From assembly GCF_050948215.1 (NCBI RefSeq), contig NW_027488721.1:248001-312000 (forward strand): a stretch of DNA of 64,000 nucleotides, written 5' to 3'. The position numbers were made by a program, and so were the translations under genes. The notes below the pieces were generated by a model. That model did not search any database, had not been told where the DNA came from, and saw only the letters and a list, made by a program, of their open reading frames with translations. The stretch comes from Halictus rubicundus (taxonomy: Eukaryota > Arthropoda > Insecta > Hymenoptera > Halictidae). Below, one piece after another: positions 1-11,861 of the stretch. Positions within the stretch are counted from its first letter, which is position 1. Each line of letters starts with the position of its first letter.

Positions 1-587
1 TAGAGGATAGGATAGGATAGAGAATAGGATAGGATAGAGGATAGGATAGGATAGAGAATAGGATATAGGATTGGATAGGATAGCGGATAGGATAGGATAG
101 AGGATTGGATAGGATAGGGGATAGGATACGATAGAGGATAGGATAGGATAGAGAATAGGATAGAGAATAGGATATAGGATTGGATAGAATAGAGGATAGA
201 ATAGGATAGAGGATAGGATAGGATAGAGGATAGGATAGGATAGAGGATAGGATAGGATAGAGGATCCGATATACGATTTAATAGGATAGAGGATAGGATA
301 CGATAAAGGATAGGATAGGATAGAGGATAGGATAGGATAGAGGATAGGATATGATAGAGGATAGGATAGGATAGAGGATAGGATAGGATAGAGAATAGGA
401 TGGGATAGAGGATAGGATAGGATAGAGGATAGGATAGGATAGAGGATGGGATAGGATAGAGGATAGGATAGGATAGAGGATAGGATAGGATAGAGGATAG
501 GATAGGATAGAGGATAGGATAGGATAGAGGATACGATATAGGATTTAATAGGATAGAGGATAGGATACGATAGAGGATACGATAGGA
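1..587 (+). repeat. Higher-order family 1, partial copy 0
   Basis: This is the 3' part of a ~1.49 kb higher-order unit. From the AGCGG monomer at 81 to the GGATCC-bearing monomer at 264 it aligns to 1506 and 1689 in the next copy (shift 1425 bp). By 531 the shift is 1493 bp (531 to 2024), a 68 bp difference equal to four extra 17 bp monomers in copy 1. The first ~150 bases also align with 588-737 (shift 587 bp). The copy is truncated by the window edge. Confidence 0.8.
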
Positions 588-2080
588 TAGAGGATAGGAT
601 AGGATAGAGAATAGGATAGGATAGAGGATAGGATAGGATAGAGAATAGGATATAGGATTGGATAGGATAGCGGATAGGATAGGATAGAGGATTGGATAGG
701 ATAGGGGATAGGATACGATAGAGGATAGGATAGGATAGAGAATAGGATATAGGATTGTATAGGATAGAGGATAGAATAGGATAGAGGATAGGATAGGATA
801 CAGGATAGGATAGGATAGAGGATAGGATATGATAGAGGATAGGATAGGATAGAGGATAGGATAGGATAGAGAATAGGATGGGATAGAGGATAGGATAGGA
901 TTGAGGATAGGATAGGATAGAGGATAGGATAGGATAGAGGATGGGATAGGATAGAGGATAGGATAGGATAGAGGATAGGATAGGATAGAGAATAGGATAG
1001 GATAGAGGATAGGATAGGATAGAGGATAGGATAGGATAGAGGATAGGATAGGATAGAGGATGGGATAGGATAGAGTATAGGATACGATAGAGGATAAGGA
1101 TAGGATAGAGGATAGGATAGGATAGAGGATAGGATATGATAGAGGATACGATATAGGATTTAATAGGATAGAGGATAGGATAGGATAGAGGATAGGATAT
1201 AGGATTGGATAGGATAGCGGATAGGATAGGATAGAGGATTGGATAGGATAGGGGATAGGGTACGATAGAGGATAGGATAGGATAGAGAATAGGATATAGG
1301 ATTGGATAGGATAGAGGATAGAATAGGATAGAGGATAGGATAGGATAGAGGATAGGATAGGATAGAGGATAGGATAGGATAGAGGATAGGATTTGATAGA
1401 GGATCCGATATAGGATTTAATAGGATAGAGGATAGGATACGATAAAGGATAGGATAGGATAGAGGATAGGATAGGATAGAGAATAGGATATAGGATTGGA
1501 TAGGATAGCGGATAGGATAGGATAGAGGATTGGATAGGATAGGGGATAGGATACGATAGAGGATAGGATAGGATAGAGAATAGGATAGAGAATAGGATAT
1601 AGGATTGGATAGAATAGAGGATAGAATAGGATAGAGGATAGGATAGGATAGAGGATAGGATAGGATAGAGGATAGGATAGGATAGAGGATCCGATATACG
1701 ATTTAATAGGATAGAGGATAGGATACGATAAAGGATAGGATAGGATAGAGGATAGGATAGGATAGAGGATAGGATATGATAGAGGATAGGATAGGATAGA
1801 GGATAGGATAGGATAGAGAATAGGATGGGATAGAGGATAGGATAGGATAGAGGATAGGATAGGATAGAGGATGGGATAGGATAGAGGATAGGATAGGATA
1901 GAGGATAGGATAGGATAGAGGATAGGATAGGATAGAGGATAGGATAGGATAGAGGATAGGATAGGATAGAGGATAGGATAGGATAGACGATAGGATAGGA
2001 TAGAGGATAGGATAGGATAGAGGATACGATATAGGATTTAATAGGATAGAGGATAGGATACGATAGAGGATACGATAGGA
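588..2080 (+). repeat. Higher-order family 1, copy 1 (about 1493 bp)
   Basis: This is the reference copy. Landmarks in order are AGCGG at 668, GGATTGTAT at 752, GATTGAGG near 899, TAGAGTATAGG at 1071, the 18 bp monomer at 1089, AGCGG at 1215 and 1506, and GGATCC with TACGATTTAAT from 1689. Each has a counterpart in copy 2 at +1493 bp, or at +1772 bp downstream of the 279 bp insertion there. Confidence 0.8.
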
Positions 2081-3852
2081 TAGAGGATAGGATAGGATAG
2101 AGAATAGGATAGGATAGAGGATAGGATAGGATAGAGAATAGGATATAGGATTGGATAGGATAGCGGATAGGATAGGATAGAGGATTGGATAGGATAGGGG
2201 ATAGGATACGATAGAGGATAGGATAGGATAGAGAATAGGATATAGGATTGTATAGGATAGAGGATAGAATAGGATAGAGGATAGGATAGGATACAGGATA
2301 GGATAGGATAGAGGATAGGATATGATAGAGGATAGGATAGGATAGAGGATAGGATAGGATAGAGAATAGGATGGGATAGAGGATAGGATAGGATAGAGGA
2401 TAGGATAGGATAGAGAATAGGATATAGGATTGGATAGGATAGCGGATAGGATAGGATAGAGGATTGGATAGGATAGGGGATAGGATACGATAGAGGATAG
2501 GATAGGATAGAGAATAGGATATAGGATTGTATAGGATAGAGGATAGAATAGGATAGAGGATAGGATAGGATACAGGATAGGATAGGATAGAGGATAGGAT
2601 ATGATAGAGGATAGGATAGGATAGAGGATAGGATAGGATAGAGAATAGGATGGGATAGAGGATAGGATAGGATTGATGATAGGATAGGATAGAGGATAGG
2701 ATAGGATAGAGGATGGGATAGGATAGAGGATAGGATAGGATAGAGGATAGGATAGGATAGAGAATAGGATAGGATAGAGGATAGGATAGGATAGAGGATA
2801 GGATAGGATAGAGGATAGGATAGGATAGAGGATGGGATAGGATAGAGTATAGGATACGATAGAGGATAAGGATAGGATAGAGGATAGGATAGGATAGAGG
2901 ATAGGATATGATAGAGGATACGATATAGGATTTAATAGGATAGAGGATAGGATAGGATAGAGGATAGGATATAGGATTGGATAGGATAGCGGATAGGATA
3001 GGATAGAGGATTGGATAGGATAGGGGATAGGGTACGATAGAGGATAGGATAGGATAGAGAATAGGATATAGGATTGGATAGGATAGAGGATAGAATAGGA
3101 TAGAGGATAGGATAGGATAGAGGATAGGATAGGATAGAGGATAGGATAGGATAGAGGATAGGATTTGATAGAGGATCCGATATAGGATTTAATAGGATAG
3201 AGGATAGGATACGATAAAGGATAGGATAGGATAGAGGATAGGATAGGATAGAGAATAGGATATAGGATTGGATAGGATAGCGGATAGGATAGGATAGAGG
3301 ATTGGATAGGATAGGGGATAGGATACGATAGAGGATAGGATAGGATAGAGAATAGGATAGAGAATAGGATATAGGATTGGATAGAATAGAGGATAGAATA
3401 GGATAGAGGATAGGATAGGATAGAGGATAGGATAGGATAGAGGATAGGATAGGATAGAGGATCCGATATACGATTTAATAGGATAGAGGATAGGATACGA
3501 TAAAGGATAGGATAGGATAGAGGATAGGATAGGATAGAGGATAGGATATGATAGAGGATAGGATAGGATAGAGGATAGGATAGGATAGAGAATAGGATGG
3601 GATAGAGGATAGGATAGGATAGAGGATAGGATAGGATAGAGGATGGGATAGGATAGAGGATAGGATAGGATAGAGGATAGGATAGGATAGAGGATAGGAT
3701 AGGATAGAGGATAGGATAGGATAGAGGATAGGATAGGATAGAGGATAGGATAGGATAGAGGATACGATATAGGATTTAATAGGATAGAGGATAGGATACG
3801 ATAGAGGATACGATAGGATAGAGGATAGGATAGGATAGAGAATAGGATAGGA
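2081..3852 (+). repeat. Higher-order family 1, copy 2 (about 1772 bp, contains a 279 bp internal duplication)
   Basis: Landmarks 2161, 2245, 2843, 2987, 3278 and 3461 match copy 1 landmarks 668, 752, 1071, 1215, 1506 and 1689. The shift rises from 1493 to 1772 bp across the internal 279 bp duplication. Near the right end, two monomers are missing compared with copy 1 (2024 aligns to 3762 instead of 3796). The next monomer already carries the GAGGAAAGG change at 3855 that characterises the following family. Confidence 0.8.
2104..2661 (+). repeat. 279 bp tandem duplication (2104-2382 and 2383-2661)
   Basis: The AGCGG monomer occurs at 2161 and 2440, and GGATTGTAT at 2245 and 2524, both exactly 279 bp apart. 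Copy 1 of the family has a single instance. 279 equals fifteen 17-mers plus two 12-mers, so the duplication is in register with the monomers. It looks like a recent unequal exchange inside copy 2. Confidence 0.85.
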
Positions 3853-4790
3853 TAGAGGAAAGGATAGGATAGAGGATAGGATAGGATAGAGGATAGGATA
3901 GGATAGAGGATGGGATAGGATAGAGGATAATATAGGATAGAGGATAGGATAGGATAGAGGATGGGGTAGGATAGAGGATAATATAGGATAGAGGATAGGA
4001 TATAGGATTTAATAGGATAGAGGATAGGATATAGGATTTAATAGGATAGAGGATAGGATACGATAAAGGATAGGATAGGTTAGAGGATAGGATAGGATAG
4101 AGGATAGGATAGGATACAGCATAGGATAGGATAGAGGATAGGATATGATAGAGTATAGGATAGGATAGAGGATAGGATAGGATAGAGAATAGGATAGGAT
4201 AGAGGATAGGATATGATAGAGGATAGGATAGGATAGAGGATAGGATAGGATAGAGGATGGGATAGGATAGAGGATAGGATACGATAGAGGATAAGGATAG
4301 GATAGAGGATAGGATAGGATAGAGGATAGGATATGATAGAGGATACGATATAGGATTTAATAGGATAGAGGATAGGATAGGATAGAGGATAGGATAGGAT
4401 AGAGGATAGGATAGGATAGAGGATGGGATAGGATAGAGGATAGGATAGGATGGAGGATAGGATACGATAGAGGATAGGATAGGATAGAGGATATGATACG
4501 ATAGAGGATAGGATAGGATAGAGGATACGATATAGGATTTAATAGGATAGAGGATAGGATACGATAAAGGATAGGATAGGATAGAGGATAGGATAGGATA
4601 GAGAATAGGATATAGGATTGGATAGCATAGCGGATAGGATAGGATAGAGGATTGGATAGGATAGGGGATAGGATACGATAGAGGATAGGATAGGATAGAG
4701 AATAGGATATAGGATTGGATAGGATAGAGGATACGATATAGGATTTAATAGGATAGAGGATAGGATAGGATAGAGGATAGGATAGGATAG
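3461..4790 (+). repeat. Higher-order family 2, segment A (copied at 5830-7159)
   Basis: Landmarks 3461 (GGATCC monomer), 3855 (GAGGAAAGG), 4115 (TACAGC) and 4621 (GATAGCATAGCGG) recur at 5830, 6224, 6484 and 6990, each 2369 bp downstream. Within 3990-4070 the ATAGGATTTAATAGGAT monomer with its 12 bp partner appears twice in a row. That 29 bp pair is kept in the copy at 5830 but is single in the third relative at 12199. Confidence 0.85.
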
Positions 4791-5803
4791 AGGATAGGAT
4801 AGGATAGAGGATGGGATAGGATAGAGGATAATATAGGATAGAGGATAGGATAGGATGGAGGATAGGATACGATAGAGGATAGGATAGGATAGAGGATATG
4901 ATACGATAGAGGATAGGATAGGATAGAGGATACGATATAGGATTTAATAGGATAGAGGATAGGATAGGATAGAGGATAGGATAGGATAGGATAGAGGATA
5001 GGATAGGATAGAGGATAGGATAGGATAGAGGATAGGATAGGATAGAGGATAGGATAGGATAGAGGATACGATATAGGATTTAATAGGATAGAGGATAGGA
5101 TACGATAGAGGATACGATAGGATAGAGGATAGGATAGGATAGAGAATAGGATAGGATAGAGAATAGGATAGGATAGAGAATAGGATATAGGATTGGATAG
5201 GATAGCGGATAGGATAGGATAGAGGATTGGATAGGATAGGGGATAGGATACGATAGAGGATACGATATAGGATTTAATAGGATAGAGGATAGGATAGGAT
5301 AGAGGATAGGATAGGATAGAGGATAGGATAGGATAGAGGATGGGATAGGATAGAGGATAGGATAGGATGGAGGATAGGATACGATAGAGGATAGGATAGG
5401 ATAGAGGATATGATACGATAGAGGATAGGATAGGATAGAGGATACGATATAGGATTTAATAGGATAGAGGATAGGATACGATAAAGGATAGGATAGGATA
5501 GAGGATAGGATAGGATAGAGAATAGGATATAGGATTGGATAGCATAGCGGATAGGATAGGATAGAGGATTGGATAGGATAGGGGATAGGATACGATAGAG
5601 GATAGGATAGGATAGAGAATAGGATATAGGATTGGATAGGATAGAGGATACGATATAGGATTTAATAGGATAGAGGATAGGATAGGATAGAGGATAGGAT
5701 AGGATAGAGGATTGGATAGGATAGAGGATAGGATAGGATAGAGGATAGGATAGGATAGAGGATGGGTTAGGATAGAGGATAGGATAGGATGGAGGATAGG
5801 ATA
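4600..5803 (+). repeat. Family 2 segment recopied at about 7391-8594 (shift 2791 bp)
   Basis: Matched landmarks are the TACGATATAGG run at 4931 and 7722, AGCGG at 5203 and 7994, GATAGCATAGCGG at 5538 and 8329, and GATGGGTTAGG at 5761 and 8552. All are 2791 bp apart. The segment contains a 22 bp monomer near 4980, also preserved in the copy near 7770. The second AGCATAGCGG module (5538 to 5803) additionally matches 6990-7255 (shift 1452 bp). Confidence 0.8.
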
Positions 5804-5829
5804 GGATAGAGGATAGGATAGGATAGAGG

Positions 5830-7159
5830 ATCCGATATACGATTTAATAGGATAGAGGATAGGATACGATAAAGGATAGGATAGGATAGAGGATAGGATA
5901 GGATAGAGGATAGGATATGATAGAGGATAGGATAGGATAGAGGATAGGATAGGATAGAGAATAGGATGGGATAGAGGATAGGATAGGATAGAGGATAGGA
6001 TAGGATAGAGGATGGGATAGGATAGAGGATAGGATAGGATAGAGGATAGGATAGGATAGAGGATAGGATAGGATAGAGGATAGGATAGGATAGAGGATAG
6101 GATAGGATAGAGGATAGGATAGGATAGAGGATACGATATAGGATTTAATAGGATAGAGGATAGGATACGATAGAGGATACGATAGGATAGAGGATAGGAT
6201 AGGATAGAGAATAGGATAGGATAGAGGAAAGGATAGGATAGAGGATAGGATAGGATAGAGGATAGGATAGGATAGAGGATGGGATAGGATAGAGGATAAT
6301 ATAGGATAGAGGATAGGATAGGATAGAGGATGGGGTAGGATAGAGGATAATATAGGATAGAGGATAGGATATAGGATTTAATAGGATAGAGGATAGGATA
6401 TAGGATTTAATAGGATAGAGGATAGGATACGATAAAGGATAGGATAGGTTAGAGGATAGGATAGGATAGAGGATAGGATAGGATACAGCATAGGATAGGA
6501 TAGAGGATAGGATATGATAGAGTATAGGATAGGATAGAGGATAGGATAGGATAGAGAATAGGATAGGATAGAGGATAGGATATGATAGAGGATAGGATAG
6601 GATAGAGGATAGGATAGGATAGAGGATGGGATAGGATAGAGGATAGGATACGATAGAGGATAAGGATAGGATAGAGGATAGGATAGGATAGAGGATAGGA
6701 TATGATAGAGGATACGATATAGGATTTAATAGGATAGAGGATAGGATAGGATAGAGGATAGGATAGGATAGAGGATAGGATAGGATAGAGGATGGGATAG
6801 GATAGAGGATAGGATAGGATGGAGGATAGGATACGATAGAGGATAGGATAGGATAGAGGATATGATACGATAGAGGATAGGATAGGATAGAGGATACGAT
6901 ATAGGATTTAATAGGATAGAGGATAGGATACGATAAAGGATAGGATAGGATAGAGGATAGGATAGGATAGAGAATAGGATATAGGATTGGATAGCATAGC
7001 GGATAGGATAGGATAGAGGATTGGATAGGATAGGGGATAGGATACGATAGAGGATAGGATAGGATAGAGAATAGGATATAGGATTGGATAGGATAGAGGA
7101 TACGATATAGGATTTAATAGGATAGAGGATAGGATAGGATAGAGGATAGGATAGGATAG
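5830..7159 (+). repeat. Higher-order family 2, segment A second copy
   Basis: This is a near-identical copy of 3461-4790, shifted 2369 bp. To its left (5760-5829) the sequence is the end of the 5.5 kb module, so a crossover between the two modules is implied near 5.80-5.83 kb. To its right (from about 7162) it switches to sequence matching 5.71 kb. Confidence 0.85.
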
Positions 7160-9118
7160 AGGATTGGATAGGATAGAGGATAGGATAGGATAGAGGATAG
7201 GATAGGATAGAGGATGGGTTAGGATAGAGGATAGGATAGGATGGAGGATAGGATACGATAGAGGATAGGATAGGATAGAGGATATGATACGATAGAGGAT
7301 AGGATAGGATAGAGGATACGATTTAGGATTTAATAGGATAGAGGATAGGATACGATAAAGGATAGGATAGGATAGAGGATAGGATAGGACAGAGAATAGG
7401 ATATAGGATTGGATAGGATAGCGGATAGGATAGGATAGAGGATTGGATAGGATAGGGGATAGGATACGATAGAGGATAGGATAGGATAGAGAATAGGATA
7501 TAGGATTGGATAGGATAGAGGATACGATATAGGATTTAATAGGATAGAGGATAGGATAGGATAGAGGATAGGATAGGATAGAGGATAGGATAGGATAGAG
7601 GATGGGATAGGATAGAGGATAATATAGGATAGAGGATAGGATAGGATGGAGGATAGGATACGATAGAGGATAGGATAGGATAGAGGATATGATACGATAG
7701 AGGATAGGATAGGATAGAGGATACGATATAGGATTTAATAGGATAGAGGATAGGATAGGATAGAGGATAGGATAGGATAGGATAGAGGATAGGATAGGAT
7801 AGAGGATAGGATAGGATAGAGGATAGGATAGGATAGAGGATAGGATAGGATAGAGGATACGATATAGGATTTAATAGGATAGAGGATAGGATACGATAGA
7901 GGATACGATAGGATAGAGGATAGGATAGGATAGAGAATAGGATAGGATAGAGAATAGGATAGGATAGAGAATAGGATATAGGATTGGATAGGATAGCGGA
8001 TAGGATAGGATAGAGGATTGGATAGGATAGGGGATAGGATACGATAGAGGATACGATATAGGATTTAATAGGATAGAGGATAGGATAGGATAGAGGATAG
8101 GATAGGATAGAGGATAGGATAGGATAGAGGATGGGATAGGATAGAGGATAGGATAGGATGGAGGATAGGATACGATAGAGGATAGGATAGGATAGAGGAT
8201 ATGATACGATAGAGGATAGGATAGGATAGAGGATACGATATAGGATTTAATAGGATAGAGGATAGGATACGATAAAGGATAGGATAGGATAGAGGATAGG
8301 ATAGGATAGAGAATAGGATATAGGATTGGATAGCATAGCGGATAGGATAGGATAGAGGATTGGATAGGATAGGGGATAGGATACGATAGAGGATAGGATA
8401 GGATAGAGAATAGGATATAGGATTGGATAGGATAGAGGATACGATATAGGATTTAATAGGATAGAGGATAGGATAGGATAGAGGATAGGATAGGATAGAG
8501 GATTGGATAGGATAGAGGATAGGATAGGATAGAGGATAGGATAGGATAGAGGATGGGTTAGGATAGAGGATAGGATAGGATGGAGGATAGGATACGATAG
8601 AGGATAGGATAGGATAGAGGATATGATACGATAGAGGATAGGATAGGATAGAGGATACGATTTAGGATTTAATAGGATAGAGGATAGGATACGATAAAGG
8701 ATAGGATAGGATAGAGGATAGGATAGGACAGAGAATAGGATATAGGATTGGATAGGATAGCGGATAGGATAGGATAGAGGATTGGATAGGATAGGGGATA
8801 GGATACGATAGAGGATAGGATAGGATAGAGAATAGGATATAGGATTCGATAGGATAGAGGATACGATATAGGATTTAATAGGATAGAGGATAGGATAGGA
8901 TAGAGGATAGGATAGGATAGAGGATAGGATAGGATAGAGGATGGGATAGGATAGAGGATAATATAGGATAGAGGATAGGATAGGATGGAGGATAGGATAC
9001 GATAGAGGATAGGATAGGATAGAGGATATGATACGATAGAGGATAGGATAGGATAGAGGATACGATATAGGATTTAATAGGATAGAGGATAGGATAGGAT
9101 AGAGGATAGGATAGGATA
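6706..9118 (+). repeat. 1339 bp tandem duplication (6706-8044 and 8045-9118)
   Basis: Paired landmarks at exactly 1339 bp are GATAGCATAGCGG at 6990 and 8329, GATGGGTTAGG at 7213 and 8552, the rare GGACAG change at 7390 and 8729, and AGCGG at 7419 and 8758. The pairing breaks at 7780/9118, where the second copy reads TACAGG instead of a 22 bp monomer. The second copy is therefore about 1.07 kb. A private change in it is GGATTCGATAGG near 8844. Confidence 0.85.
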
Positions 9119-10540
9119 CAGGATAGGATAGGATAGAGGATAGGATATGATAGAGGATAGGATAGGATAGAGGATAGGATAGGATAGAGAATAGGATGGG
9201 ATAGAGGATAGGATAGGATAGAGGATAGGATAGGATAGAGGATAGGATAGGATAGAGGATGGGATAGGATAGAGGATAGGATAGGATAGAGGATAGGATA
9301 GGATAGGATAGAGGATAGGATAGGATAGAGGATAGGATAGGATAGAGGATAGGATAGGATAGAGGATAGGATAGGATAGAGGATACGATATAGGATTTAA
9401 TAGGATAGAGGATAGGATACGATAGAGGATACGATAGGATAGAGGATAGGATAGGATAGAGAATAGGATAGGATAGAGGATAGGATAGGATAGAGAATAG
9501 GATATAGGATTGGATAGGATAGCGGATAGGATAGGATAGAGGATTGGATAGGATAGGGGATAGGATACGATAGAGGATAGGATAGGATAGAGAATAGGAT
9601 ATAGGATTGTATAGGATAGAGGATAGAATAGGATAGAGGATAGGATAGGATACAGGATAGGATAGGATAGAGGATAGGATAGGATAGAGGATATGATACG
9701 ATAGAGGATAGGATAGGATAGAGGATACGATATAGGATTTAATAGGATAGAGGATAGGATACGATAAAGGATAGGATAGGATAGAGGATAGGATAGGATA
9801 GAGGATAGGATATAGGATTGGATAGCATAGCGGATAGGATAGGATAGAGGATAGGATAGGATAGAGGATAGGATAGGATAGAGGATAGGATAGGATAGAG
9901 GATGGGATAGGATAGAGTATAGGATACGGTAGAGGATAAGGATAGGATAGAGGATAGGATATGATAGAGGATACGATATAGGATTTAATAGGATAGAGGA
10001 TAGGATAGGATAGAGGATAGGATATAGGATTGGATAGGATAGCGGATAGGATAGGATAGAGGATTGGATAGGATAGGGGATAGGGTACGATAGAGGATAG
10101 GATAGGATAGAGAATAGGATATAGGATTGGATAGGATAGAGGATAGAATAGGATAGAGGATAGGATAGGATAGAGGATAGGATAGGATAGAGGATAGGAT
10201 AGGATAGAGGATAGGATTTGATAGAGGATCCGATATAGGATTTAATAGGATAGAGGATAGGATACGATAAAGGATAGGATAGGATAGAGGATAGGATAGG
10301 ATAGAGAATAGGATATAGGATTGGATAGGATAGCGGATAGGATAGGATAGAGGATTGGATAGGATAGGGGATAGGATACGATAGAGGATAGGATAGGATA
10401 GAGAATAGGATAGAGAATAGGATATAGGATTGGATAGAATAGAGGATAGAATAGGATAGAGGATAGGATAGGATAGAGGATAGGATAGGATAGAGGATAG
10501 GATAGGATAGAGGATAGGATACGATAGAGGATAAGGATAG
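9119..10540 (+). repeat. Mosaic return to family 1
   Basis: From TACAGG at 9119 the sequence resumes family 1. AGCGG at 9520 and GGATTGTAT at 9604 match 2161 and 2245. TAGAGTATAGG at 9913 and AGCGG at 10040 and 10331 match 2843, 2987 and 3278 (shift 7070 then 7053 bp, one 17-mer fewer). Between them, around 9.70-9.86 kb, lies a family 2 piece with GATAGCATAGCGG. The region is a patchwork, not a clean extra copy. Confidence 0.7.
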
Positions 10541-10680
10541 GATAGAGGATGGGATAGGATAGAGGATAATATAGGATAGAGGATAGGATAGGATGGAGGA
10601 TAGGATACGATAGAGGATAGGATAGGATAGAGGATATGATACGATAGAGGATAGGATAGGATAGAGGATACGATATAGGA

Positions 10681-11350
10681 TTTAATAGGATAGAGGATAG
10701 GATACGATAAAGGATAGGATAGGATAGAGGATAGGATATGATAGAGGATACGATATAGGATTTAATAGGATAGAGGATAGGATAGGATAGAGGATAGGAT
10801 AGGATAGAGGATAGAATAGGATAGAGGATAGGATAGGATAGAGGATAGGATAGGATAAAGGATAGGATAGGATAGAGGATGGGATAGGATAGAGGATAGG
10901 ATAGGGTAGGATAGAGGATAGGATAGGATAGAGGATAGGATAGGATAGAGGATAGGATAGGATAGAGGATAGGATAGGATAGAGGATAGGATAGGATAGA
11001 TGATACGATATAGGATTTAATAGGATAGAGGATAGGATACGATAAAGGATAGGATAGGATAGAGGATAGGATATGATAGAGGATACGATATAGGATTTAA
11101 TAGGATAGAGGATAGGATAGGATAGAGGATAGGATAGGATAGAGGATAGAATAGGATAGAGGATAGGATAGGATAGAGGATAGGATAGGATAAAGGATAG
11201 GATAGGATAGAGGATGGGATAGGATAGAGGATAGGATAGGGTAGGATAGAGGATAGGATAGGATAGAGGATAGGATAGGATAGAGGATAGGATAGGATAG
11301 AGGATAGGATAGGATAGAGGATACGATATAGGATTTAATAGGATAGAGGA
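10681..11350 (+). repeat. 335 bp tandem duplication (10681-11015 and 11016-11350)
   Basis: The TTTAAT monomer at 10681 recurs at 11016, and the private GATAGGGTAGG change in a 22 bp monomer recurs 335 bp apart (10904 and 11239). 335 equals nineteen 17-mers plus one 12-mer, so this exchange is also in register. The copies diverge where the second reads CGATAGAGG instead of CGATAAAGG. Confidence 0.82.
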
Positions 11351-11784
11351 TAGGATACGATAGAGGATACGATAGGATAGAGGATAGGATAGGATAGAGA
11401 ATAGGATAGGATAGAGGATAGGATAGGATAGAGAATAGGATATAGGATTGGATAGGATAGCGGATAGGATAGGATAGAGGATTGGATAGGATAGGGGATA
11501 GGATACGATAGAGGATAGGATAGGATAGAGAATAGGATATAGGATTGTATAGGATAGAGGATAGAATAGGATAGAGGATAGGATAGGATACAGGATAGGA
11601 TAGGATAGAGGATAGGATAGGAAAGAGGATATGATACGATAGAGGATAGGATAGGATAGAGGATACGATATAGGATTTAATAGGATAGAGGATAGGATAC
11701 GATAAAGGATAGGATAGGATAGAGGATAGGATAGGATAGAGAATAGTATATAGGATTGGATAGCATAGCGGATAGGATAGGATA
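11208..11784 (+). repeat. Copy of 9270-9843 (shift 1938 bp), ending at the aberrant junction
   Basis: The 22 bp monomer (9288 and 11226), TACGAT (9383 and 11321), GGATTGTAT (9604 and 11542) and the AGCATAGCGG module all align at +1938 bp. A private change GGAAAGAGG lies near 11630, and GAATAGTATATAGG near 11742. The match ends where the AT-rich patch begins at 11779-11784. Confidence 0.8.
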
Positions 11785-11823
11785 GATATATAGGATAGAT
11801 ATATAGGATAGATAGATATGATA
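11779..11823 (+). other. Aberrant AT-rich patch at a duplication junction
   Basis: Here the 17 bp rhythm is lost. Two perfect copies of a 13 bp unit AGGATAGATATAT (11779-11791 and 11792-11804) are followed by a GATAGATAGATATGATAG-like stretch before regular monomers resume near 11824. It is the only place I found where the pentamer register is lost over several tens of bases. It sits between a copy of 9.27-9.84 kb on the left and a copy of 3.1-3.46 kb on the right. Replication slippage or end-joining could explain it. Confidence 0.8.
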
Positions 11824-11861
11824 GAGGATAGGATAGGATAGAGGATAGGATAGGATAGAGA

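Noticed and set aside
341..365. TGATAG as GATA-factor sites, CGATA as insulator-protein sites
   Set aside because: The matches are short and arise from one-base variants of AGGATAG. Without knowing the organism or having binding data, I cannot support a regulatory role.
3925..3945. Possible TATA-box-like AATATAGG and GATATAGG motifs
   Set aside because: They are recurrent monomer variants found throughout the array with no associated gene or start site. AT-rich hexamers are expected by chance in this repeat.
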